From Hymenobacter sp. BRD128 (GTDB lineage Bacteria > Bacteroidota > Bacteroidia > Cytophagales > Hymenobacteraceae), in assembly GCF_013256625.1 (NCBI RefSeq), contig NZ_CP053908.1, forward strand, positions 2,108,001 through 2,172,000: a DNA stretch of 64,000 nt, read 5' to 3'. The translations under genes were made by a program, and so were the position numbers. This document shows, in pieces, positions 41,925 through 49,017 of the stretch (within the stretch, counting starts at the first letter, position 1; every line of letters starts with the position of its first letter). Below the pieces are notes generated by a model, which saw only the letters and a list, made by a program, of their open reading frames with translations, did no database searches and was not told where the DNA came from.

Positions 41925-42927
41925 CGTTTTCCAGCAGCTCGCCGTTTTCTTCGCGCACCAGGTGGAAGGGCTCATCGCGCACCACCAGGATGCCATCAAG
42001 GTCGTGCACATCGGCCAGGGCGCTCACTTGCAGCGCCGACCAGATGCCGAGCGAGGTTTCGACCATGCAGCCCAGCATGGGCAGCAAGCCGTGGGCGCGC
42101 GTCTGGCGCAGCAGCTCGATACCGCGCTGGTAGCCACCGGCCTTCATCAGCTTCACGTTGACGCCGTGAAACTGCCGGGCTATCTCTTCAAAATCAGCCT
42201 CATCAGTTACCGACTCGTCAGCCAGCAGCGGCAGGCCCACGCGCGGGTAGAGGTAGCGGTAGTCGTCGGCGCAGGCGGCGGGCAGCGGCTGCTCGAGCAA
42301 TTGCATGCGCAGGCCAGGCACGGCGGCGGCCTGCTCCAGAAAGCGCAGCAGGCTATCGGCATCGGGCCAAGCCTCGTTGCCATCCACGAGCAGCGCGCGA
42401 TTGGGCACGGCGGCGGCCACGGCGCGCAGCAGGTCGAGGCCGCCGGCCTGGTCCACCTTCACTTTCAGCAGCCGAAAGCGCTCGGCGCGGTGCTCGGCAA
42501 TGAAGCCCGCCACCTCGCCCGGCGCCATAATGGGCAGCGTAAATGCCGTGGCTACCCGGCGGCCGGGCGCCGGCACCCCTAGCCACTGCCACACCGGCTG
42601 CCCGGCGCGGGCGGCCAGGCAGTGCGTGAGGGCCGACTCGAGCGCGAAGCGCAGGGCGTGGGCCACGGGCCGGGCCGCTAGCAGCGCCGTGAGGTCGGGC
42701 AAGGTGTCGGCCTGCGCCAGGCCGTGGGCCAGCAGGTCCTCAAACTGGGCTTGCAGCAGGGCCGGCGACTCGCCGTAGCGCACGTTGGGGGCCGCCTCGC
42801 CCTGGCCGCTGGTGCCGGCCTGGGTGGCTTGCAGCACGAGGTTGGTTTTGGTAGTAGAGGCATTGCGGGAGATTTTCCACACGTAGTTCAGCGGCAGCTC
42901 GTGGGTAGTCAGGGTCCAGGTGGTCAT
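41902..42927 (-). CDS. Dipeptide epimerase (enolase superfamily, L-Ala-D/L-Glu type)
   Basis: 341-residue muconate-lactonising subgroup enzyme. Catalytic Lys in LLKVKVD, metal ligands in VDGNEAW, LEQPLP and LADESV, second catalytic Lys in VKLMKAGG, and the GCMVETSLGI motif diagnostic for dipeptide epimerases, with a DLDG near the end that contacts the substrate amino group. Probable role is epimerising L-Ala-D-Glu from murein peptides. It was considered as MenC because men genes are present, but the GCMVETS and KLMKAGG motifs fit dipeptide epimerase better. It is divergent from a glutamate/dicarboxylate symporter gene. Confidence 0.85.
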   Translation of the reverse strand: MTTWTLTTHELPLNYVWKISRNASTTKTNLVLQATQAGTSGQGEAAPNVRYGESPALLQAQFEDLLAHGLAQADTLPDLTALLAARPVAHALRFALESALTHCLAARAGQPVWQWLGVPAPGRRVATAFTLPIMAPGEVAGFIAEHRAERFRLLKVKVDQAGGLDLLRAVAAAVPNRALLVDGNEAWPDADSLLRFLEQAAAVPGLRMQLLEQPLPAACADDYRYLYPRVGLPLLADESVTDEADFEEIARQFHGVNVKLMKAGGYQRGIELLRQTRAHGLLPMLGCMVETSLGIWSALQVSALADVHDLDGILVVRDEPFHLVREENGELLENENGSRLR

Positions 42928-43086
42928 AAGAAGCGGCGGGTAGCTAGCGACGGCAAAGGTGGCACTTGCGCGCGCACAAACCTGGAGTTGTGGTGGCTGG
43001 GCCGCCAGCAGCCCAGCCTGGCGGCCGGGTTTCGGCGCGGCGTGCCGTACTTTGATGCCTGTTTTCAGTTTGCTTTCATTTAGTGC

Positions 43087-44532
43087 ATGAAGTTTTCCCG
43101 CTCGGCCGCGCTGGCCGGTTTGCTTATTTTATTAGCCGCCGCGCTCACGTATTGGGCGATTACTCAGGCACCACCCGTAGGGATGCCTGCGCGTAGCCAA
43201 GTGGGTCAAGGAGCTGATACCCTAGCCACGGCCGCCCGCTGGCTCGCCCTAGGGGCATTGGCCTGGGTCGTGGCCCCGCGCCGCTCGCTCACCGGCTGGA
43301 TAGTGCTGGCTATGCTGGTCGGCATCGAGCTGGGCCACGATGCCCCGGCCGTGGCCCTGAACCTGAAAGTGCTGAGCGACGCCTTTTTGCGCCTCGTCAA
43401 AACGATTATCGCCCCGCTGGTATTTGCGACGCTAGTAGTGGGCATTGCGGGCCACGCCAACCTCAAGCAGGTAGGCCGCATGGGCCTTAAGGCGTTGGTT
43501 TACTTTGAGGTAGTGACTACCTTTGCGCTGTTTATCGGGCTAGCGGCCATCAACTTTACCAAGGCCGGCGTAGGCATCAAGCACACCGCCATTGCCGAGA
43601 AGGCCGACGCGCTGGCCGTGGCCGCGCCCCAGACGGTGGCCGACATCATCCTGCACATCTTCCCCGAAAACATTGCCAAGTCGGTAGCCGAGGGGCAGGT
43701 GCTGCAAGTGGTGGTGTTCGCCATCATTTTCGCTATCGGCCTGGCGCTCACGCCCGAAAAGCCCCGCCGCGTGATGCTGGCCTTCTGCGAAAGTCTGTCG
43801 GAGGTAATGTTCAAGTTCACCAACGTGGTCATGTACTTCGCGCCGCTAGGGGTAGGCGGGGCAATGGCCTACACCGTAGCCAAGCTGGGCTTCGGGCCGC
43901 TGCTCAACGCGTTTCAGCTGCTGCTCACGCTGTACGGCGCGCTCATCGGCTTTGTGCTGCTGGTGCTGCTGCCGGTGGCGCTGCTCATGCGCATTCCGCT
44001 GCGGCGCTTTGTGGCGGCGGTGGCCGAGCCGGTGAGCATTGCGTTTGCCACCACCAGCAGCGAGGCCGCCCTGCCCCGCGCCATGGAGGCGATGGAAAGC
44101 ATCGGGGTGCCGCGCCGCATCGTGGCCTTCGTGATGCCCACGGGCTACTCGTTTAACCTCGATGGCACGACACTCTACCTGTCGCTGGCGGCGGTGTTTG
44201 TGGCGCAGGCGGCGGGCGTGCACCTGTCGTTTGGCGACCAGATGCTGCTCGTGTTCACGCTCATGCTCACCAGCAAAGGCGTGGCGGGCGTGCCCCGCGC
44301 CTCGCTCGTTATCCTGCTCGCTACCTTGCCGTCGTTTAATCTGCCGGCCTGGCCGGTGTTCATCATCCTGGGCATCGACGCGCTCATGGACATGGCCCGC
44401 ACGGCCGTGAACGTGCTCGGCAACTGCCTGGCCTCGGCCGTGGTAGCGCGCTGGGAGGGCGAGTTTATCGACAACTACGAGGCGCCGACTGAGTTGCTAG
44501 CCCCCGAGCCGGCCGGGCCAGCCGGCCACTAG
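43087..44532 (+). CDS. Dicarboxylate/amino acid:cation symporter (DAACS, GltP/DctA-type)
   Basis: 481 residues. Family signature blocks: LRLVKTIIAPLVFATLVVGIAG, ATTSSEAALPRAMEAMESIGVPRRI, PTGYSFNLDGTTLYLSLA, LMLTSKGVAGVPRASLVIL and IDALMDMARTAVNVLGNCLASAVVARWE. It imports glutamate, aspartate or C4-dicarboxylates with Na+ or H+. There is an extra N-terminal membrane helix region (1-90) before the family core. Divergent from the dipeptide epimerase, so import of glutamate and murein-peptide salvage may be linked. Confidence 0.93.
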   Translation: MKFSRSAALAGLLILLAAALTYWAITQAPPVGMPARSQVGQGADTLATAARWLALGALAWVVAPRRSLTGWIVLAMLVGIELGHDAPAVALNLKVLSDAFLRLVKTIIAPLVFATLVVGIAGHANLKQVGRMGLKALVYFEVVTTFALFIGLAAINFTKAGVGIKHTAIAEKADALAVAAPQTVADIILHIFPENIAKSVAEGQVLQVVVFAIIFAIGLALTPEKPRRVMLAFCESLSEVMFKFTNVVMYFAPLGVGGAMAYTVAKLGFGPLLNAFQLLLTLYGALIGFVLLVLLPVALLMRIPLRRFVAAVAEPVSIAFATTSSEAALPRAMEAMESIGVPRRIVAFVMPTGYSFNLDGTTLYLSLAAVFVAQAAGVHLSFGDQMLLVFTLMLTSKGVAGVPRASLVILLATLPSFNLPAWPVFIILGIDALMDMARTAVNVLGNCLASAVVARWEGEFIDNYEAPTELLAPEPAGPAGH

Positions 44533-44736
44533 CCTACCTCCAAAGTAGTATTTTTTCGGACCAGCCAAACAAAAATGTCCCCTTGCTTTTTCCCTAGCGA
44601 AAGTCAGCAGCACGTGGCAGTAATTGGGTCCGACTCTTTAACTTAGCTCTCCGATTTACCTTTCCCATCGATTCCCTTTCCGATATCTAATAGCGTCTTG
44701 GCATAGTTCAACTGCCATTCTACGTCTGCTTCGCTT
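44533..44736. other. Intergenic region, no gene seen
   Basis: 204 nt, less GC-rich than the flanks. It contains a promoter-like TTTACCTTTC at about 44652, one base off the -7 consensus, that could serve the lipoprotein at 44737. A minus-strand frame here was judged unconvincing. Confidence 0.35.
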
Positions 44737-45393
44737 ATGAAATTTTTTTCTCCCGCTAGCCGCGCACTTTGGCTGACAACTTTCGCGCTAGCTGGCCTTG
44801 GGGCCTGCAAGTCGGTGAAGGGCACCTTTTCGTCCGTACCCACGGCCACTATTTCCAAGCGCCTGCCTCCGCTGGAAATTACCGCCGACCCCGGCCCGCT
44901 GGCCATGAACGACGGCGCCCTGCCCGAAGACCCGCTGCGCATGTTCAAGGCCGAGATGCAGCGCAACGTGGTAGAGCCCACCGACACCGCCACGTTTGGC
45001 TACGCCCGCCTGGTAGTAACCAAAGTAAAAACCGTGCGCACCGGCCGCAGCCTGCAAGCTGCCCAGGTTATCACCTTCTTGATACCCAGCATTTTCGGGG
45101 CCCCGCTCGAATGGTACAAAACCGATATTCAAGCTGAGGTGCAGATGATGAACGCCAGCGGTGAGCTGCTGGGCACTTACACTGGCAAGGGCACCTCCAA
45201 CGTGAAAGTAGCCATGTACAGCGGCTACTCGCAAACCGAGGCCCCGCGCCTGGCCGACGTGCTGGCCCTGAAAGAAGCCTTGGCCCAGATTCGGCCGCAG
45301 CTCGATACGGCCGCGACGCGCCTGCGCCCGCTCATGCTCACGGGCGGCTCGGTCAACAATCCCACGCTACCCGGCAGCAGCAGCAAACAGTAA
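44737..45393 (+). CDS. Lipoprotein of unknown function
   Basis: 218 residues with a lipobox (GLGAC, Cys about 24). The mature chain holds FGYARLVVTKVKTVRTGR, a hydrophobic VITFLIPSIFGAPLEWYKTDIQAEVQMMNASGELLGTYTGKG and a helical end (ADVLALKEALAQIRPQLDTAA). The middle resembles small outer-membrane-attached proteins that compute string- or ion-type functions, but I do not recognise a named family. The ending is Gly/Ser-rich. A terminator-like pair of hairpins follows. Confidence 0.72.
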   Translation: MKFFSPASRALWLTTFALAGLGACKSVKGTFSSVPTATISKRLPPLEITADPGPLAMNDGALPEDPLRMFKAEMQRNVVEPTDTATFGYARLVVTKVKTVRTGRSLQAAQVITFLIPSIFGAPLEWYKTDIQAEVQMMNASGELLGTYTGKGTSNVKVAMYSGYSQTEAPRLADVLALKEALAQIRPQLDTAATRLRPLMLTGGSVNNPTLPGSSSKQ

Positions 45394-45400
45394 TTTTGAA

Positions 45401-45475
45401 GGGCGGCCCGGCCGCCCTGGTGTAGCCCGGCTTCGGCAAGGTGCCAGTTGGGGCACTGCCGGGGCCGGGTTTTGC
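45401..45475 (+). terminator. Tandem GC-rich hairpins after the lipoprotein gene
   Basis: GGGCGGCC/GGCCGCCC and then CCCGGCTTCGGC paired with GCCGGGGCCGGG followed by TTTT. Either could terminate transcription before the gene at 45488. Confidence 0.6.
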
Positions 45476-45487
45476 GTTACCCTAGCC

Positions 45488-46162
45488 ATGAATCTTTTTC
45501 TTCGCGGCGCGGCCTGCGCGCCTTTGCTAGCCCTGGTGGCCGGCTGCTGCGCCAACAGCCCTAATACCTGCGACGACCTGTACGCCGACTCGCTGTATTT
45601 TCAGTTCGATACCGGCCCCAACGGTTTCACCAAGGCCGAGCTGGATACGGTGTATTTGCAGCGCTACACGCCGGCCCGGGCTGCCATCCCGGCCAACGGC
45701 GCGACGCCCGCAGTGGCGGCCACCGCCGCCTCATATTCCGACCCCATTAACATCATCCGGGCCAAGCAGGGCGCTGGCCTCACCAGTGGCCTGCGGGCCC
45801 GGCTAAAAAAAGCCAGCCTTGGTGACAGCACCTTGGTTATCAGCAATAATTCTCCTTTTTCGCCGAGTGTTTCGGGGGGCAAGCTCACGGCCTACCGCTA
45901 CCTGCTAACGGTGCAGAACAAGCCGGTGCGGCCCGGCCATACGTATCAGTTTGCCGTGGACTCCATTCAACTCAAAGGCCGCTACAATGCCGATGGCTGC
46001 ACGACCTGTTACGAGAACACGTTCAAGTACTTTCAGATTAATTCTAAGAGTACCAATAAAGTAGCGCGCGACGTAACTGAGAAGAACGGAGAATCCATCA
46101 CTGCTCAAGACGGCAGCTCCGTTGCTACCGTACTAAGCAAAAGCAATGCGGTAGTCAAGTAG
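45488..46162 (+). CDS. Lipoprotein of unknown function
   Basis: 224 residues. Signal with lipobox LVAGC followed by another Cys and NSPNTCDD. Strands in YADSLYFQFDTGPNGFTKAELDTVYLQRY and AYRYLLTVQNKPVRPGHTYQFAVDSIQLKGRYN, and a CTTC pair at about residue 180, suggest a disulfide-stabilised beta-sandwich. The family is not recognised. It ends 40 nt before the large GAF-type gene, though the two need not be linked. Confidence 0.7.
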   Translation: MNLFLRGAACAPLLALVAGCCANSPNTCDDLYADSLYFQFDTGPNGFTKAELDTVYLQRYTPARAAIPANGATPAVAATAASYSDPINIIRAKQGAGLTSGLRARLKKASLGDSTLVISNNSPFSPSVSGGKLTAYRYLLTVQNKPVRPGHTYQFAVDSIQLKGRYNADGCTTCYENTFKYFQINSKSTNKVARDVTEKNGESITAQDGSSVATVLSKSNAVVK

Positions 46163-46202
46163 GGCCAGCCCGCGTTTCGCTCACCGCTTTTTACCTTCTG
46201 CC

Positions 46203-48593
46203 ATGCCTGCTTCTGCACCTGTTCTTTCGCCAGCCGCCGCCGAAGCCCTGGCCCCGCCGCCCGGTACCGAGCCAGCGCCGGTAGCTGCGGGACCGGCGGG
46301 CTTTCCGTTTGCCACGCGCCTAAGCCTGGAGCCGCTCATTGCCTACTGGCAGACCCGCGAGCAGGATGCCAACCCCGGCGTGGCGCACCTGGCCCGCGCC
46401 GTGATGGCGCAGGTGCAGAACATGCCCTGCGGCCGCGGCCCGCTCGATGATATTCAAACGCTTGCAGGCTGCACCGAAGCCGTTGATACGCTCATGACGG
46501 CCGTGTTTCCGCCGGCTACGCGGGCTACGGCCATCAGTGGGGCGGTGGCGCCGTTTCAGCGCCAGAGCTTTTACTATACGTCGCGCTTTGCGGAGGTACT
46601 GCTCAGCCGCGACCACATCATTAAGCAGCCGCTCAACGTGGACCTGGCCACGCTGGAAATGCAGCTGACGCGCATGGCCTACCTGCTCATCCTGGTGCGC
46701 GAATACGGGGCCGAAGTGCCTGAGCAGGGGGCATTTATCTTTACGGTGCCCGACTACCGCATCGGCCTCTATCGGCACTACGGGCTGAGCTTCGACGCGT
46801 CGTTTGTGCACGTGCTGGTGGTGGGCGACAAGCCCGTGCTTACGCCCGAGCAGGTGCAGGAGCTGGTGCGCAACCGCCACCGCCTCGACTTGTGGCGCAC
46901 CCTGCTGCCGCCTGAACACTTTGTGTTTGAAGGCTTTCAGGTGCTGCAACTGGTAGATGTAACGACCCAGGAAATTCTTTCGGAGCTCAAGTACGACCTG
47001 CTGGAGCGCGACGTGCTGCAGGCCTCCGACCGCTTGGAGCAGATTCAGGAAAAGCTGCGGGTGCTGTTTGCCCGGCCGGCGCTGCAGCTGGGCATCGCGG
47101 CCTACGACGAGCGCAAGAAGGCCTTCGTGGACTTCGGCCGCAAAATCAACCACAGCTTTCTGACCAAGCAGCTCCAAAGCTCGCAGCTCGAAGCCGAATT
47201 TCGGCAGCTCTACAATCGCTTGCTGCGCGAGCGCCGCCCGCTGGTGCTCGAAGACGTGGCCACCGAGCCCGACATCCCGGAAGGCCTGCGCCAGCAGATT
47301 TTGCGCATGGGCATCAACTCGGCCATTCTGGCGCTGCTGCCCTACGGCCCCGACACGGTGGGCTTGCTCGAAATCGGCTCGCCCGAAGCCAATAGCCTGG
47401 ATGAATTTGACCTAGAGCTGGTTAATCAGTTCGTGCCGCTGTTTGCGGTGGCCGTAAAGCGCAACGCCGAGGACCTGGAAACCCGCATTCAATCTATTAT
47501 CAAGGAGAAGTTTACGGCCATCCACCCCACCATGGAGTGGCGCTTCAACGACGCCGCCCGGCGCCTGCTGGCCAAGCAGGAAGACGGCAACCGCACCGCC
47601 GAGATGGAGCCCATTGTGTTTGAGGACGTGTACCCGTTGCACGGCTCGTGCGACATCAGGGGCAGCAGCGTAGCCCGCAACGAGGCTGTGCAGGGCGACC
47701 TTATCGAGCACCTGACCCTAGCCAACCGGGTACTCAAAAAGGCGTCCGACTTTCAGCAGCTTCCCATCCTGGACGAGCTCAAGTTCTACGTTACCAAGAA
47801 CCTGCGCCGGCTGCGCCAGGGTATTATCAGCGGCGACGAGGTGAGCATCTACGACTCGCTGCGCACCGAGGTAGAGCCGCTGTTTGAGTACCTGGCGCAG
47901 AATAACGTGGAGCTGCGCCCGACCATCGCGGCCTACTGGCAGCAGATAGACCCGCGCCTGGGCATTCTGTACCACCGCCGCCGCGACTTTGAGGAAAGCG
48001 TGACGCGCCTCAACGACACCATCAGCGACTACCTCGACGAGGAGGAGGAAAAGGCCCAGCAGATGTTTCCGCACTACTTCCAGCGGCTGAAAACCGACGG
48101 CGTGGAGCACAATATCTACGTGGGCGGCAGCCTGGTGCAGGACAAGCCTTTCGACCTGGTGTTTCTGAAGAATCTGCGCCTGTGGCAGCTGCTGGTGATG
48201 GTCGAAATCACGCGCCGCACCCACGCCATCAAGGCCGAGCTGCCGGTGCCGCTCGACACGACCCAGCTCATCCTCATTCACTCGCAGCCCCTGAGCATCC
48301 GCTTCCGGCAGGACGAGCGGCAATTCGACGTAGATGGCGCGTATAACATTCGCTACGAGATAATTAAAAAGCGCATCGACAAAGCCACGGTGCTTGGCAC
48401 CGGCGAGCGCCTGACTCAACCCGGCCAGCTGGCCCTGGTGTATGCCCAGCCCCGCGAGGCTACCGAGTATATCGAATATATTGACTACCTGCAAGACCGT
48501 AACCTGCTGGTGCCTGGGGTAGAAGAGCTGGAGCTGGAAGAGCTGCAGGGCGTGAAAGGCCTGCTAGCCCTGCGCGTGACGGTGAAGCTGTAA
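46203..48593 (+). CDS. Large GAF-domain protein of unknown function
   Basis: 796 residues, cytoplasmic, no signal peptide. A GAF-like domain is visible at about 325-425 (YNRLLRERRPLVLEDVATEPDIPEGL, GINSAILALLPYGPDTVGLLEIGSP, FDLELVNQFVPLFAVAVKRN). The region after it (VFEDVYPLHGSCDIRGSSVARNEAVQGDL) and the helical block rich in RRDFEESVTRLNDTISDYLDEEEEKAQ recur in Bacteroidota GAF proteins. No kinase, cyclase or DNA-binding domain is identifiable, so its output is unknown. A terminator-like hairpin lies about 115 nt downstream. Confidence 0.75.
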   Translation: MPASAPVLSPAAAEALAPPPGTEPAPVAAGPAGFPFATRLSLEPLIAYWQTREQDANPGVAHLARAVMAQVQNMPCGRGPLDDIQTLAGCTEAVDTLMTAVFPPATRATAISGAVAPFQRQSFYYTSRFAEVLLSRDHIIKQPLNVDLATLEMQLTRMAYLLILVREYGAEVPEQGAFIFTVPDYRIGLYRHYGLSFDASFVHVLVVGDKPVLTPEQVQELVRNRHRLDLWRTLLPPEHFVFEGFQVLQLVDVTTQEILSELKYDLLERDVLQASDRLEQIQEKLRVLFARPALQLGIAAYDERKKAFVDFGRKINHSFLTKQLQSSQLEAEFRQLYNRLLRERRPLVLEDVATEPDIPEGLRQQILRMGINSAILALLPYGPDTVGLLEIGSPEANSLDEFDLELVNQFVPLFAVAVKRNAEDLETRIQSIIKEKFTAIHPTMEWRFNDAARRLLAKQEDGNRTAEMEPIVFEDVYPLHGSCDIRGSSVARNEAVQGDLIEHLTLANRVLKKASDFQQLPILDELKFYVTKNLRRLRQGIISGDEVSIYDSLRTEVEPLFEYLAQNNVELRPTIAAYWQQIDPRLGILYHRRRDFEESVTRLNDTISDYLDEEEEKAQQMFPHYFQRLKTDGVEHNIYVGGSLVQDKPFDLVFLKNLRLWQLLVMVEITRRTHAIKAELPVPLDTTQLILIHSQPLSIRFRQDERQFDVDGAYNIRYEIIKKRIDKATVLGTGERLTQPGQLALVYAQPREATEYIEYIDYLQDRNLLVPGVEELELEELQGVKGLLALRVTVKL

Positions 48594-49017
48594 TTACCAG
48601 CGAATGTTATCCGGCTCGCATTATAAATTTATTAATCTAAAAGTACAATTTCAAAAACAAATTAATCTTATAGCATTCAATCCGCACTAACAGCTTTTAA
48701 CAAGCATAAAACGGCTAATTACTTGTAATTTTTCAAGTAATCAGCCGTTTTATTTTTTATTCTTCTCAGCTCTTACTAGCTTCGCAATACAATTTATTCC
48801 TATCCTATTCTCGTCGTTTTATTTACTCGGTTTAATCAGCTAGCCTTATAGGTAAGCCTACCGGCGGCCCCAGTGGCCGCCGGCTTTAGGCGGCTGAACC
48901 CAATGTACAGAGTATGCCCGACTGCTTACGTTTTTTGCTGGCTTTAGAGGCTAGCCAGCAGCACGTTGCGAGCGGCTCCCGCGCCGCGCTCACCTTTACT
49001 ACTTCCCTGGCCGTCGG
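48594..49017. other. AT-rich intergenic region
   Basis: About 420 nt, markedly more AT-rich than the rest of the window (for example 48611-48720). It contains one strong hairpin, annotated separately, and no open frame that I trust. The final 60 nt before 49018 return to high GC and must hold the promoter of the heparinase-like gene, but no exact -7 box is seen. Confidence 0.5.
48706..48754 (+). terminator. Long hairpin terminator
   Basis: ATAAAACGGCT, AATTACTT, loop, AAGTAAT, AGCCGTTTTAT form a stem of about 18 bp with small bulges, then TTTTTTAT. It lies about 115 nt after the GAF-type gene. Confidence 0.78.

Noticed and set aside
41902..42927. o-Succinylbenzoate synthase (MenC) for the enolase-superfamily gene
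   Set aside because: The GCMVETS and KLMKAGG motifs point to dipeptide epimerase, and the gene is about 25 kb from the men cluster.
44643..44993. Minus-strand frame whose end (EADVEWQLNYAKTLLDIGKG) looks protein-like
   Set aside because: Most of it is antisense to a lipoprotein gene, it has no convincing start, and no family is recognised. It could be a remnant but cannot be supported.
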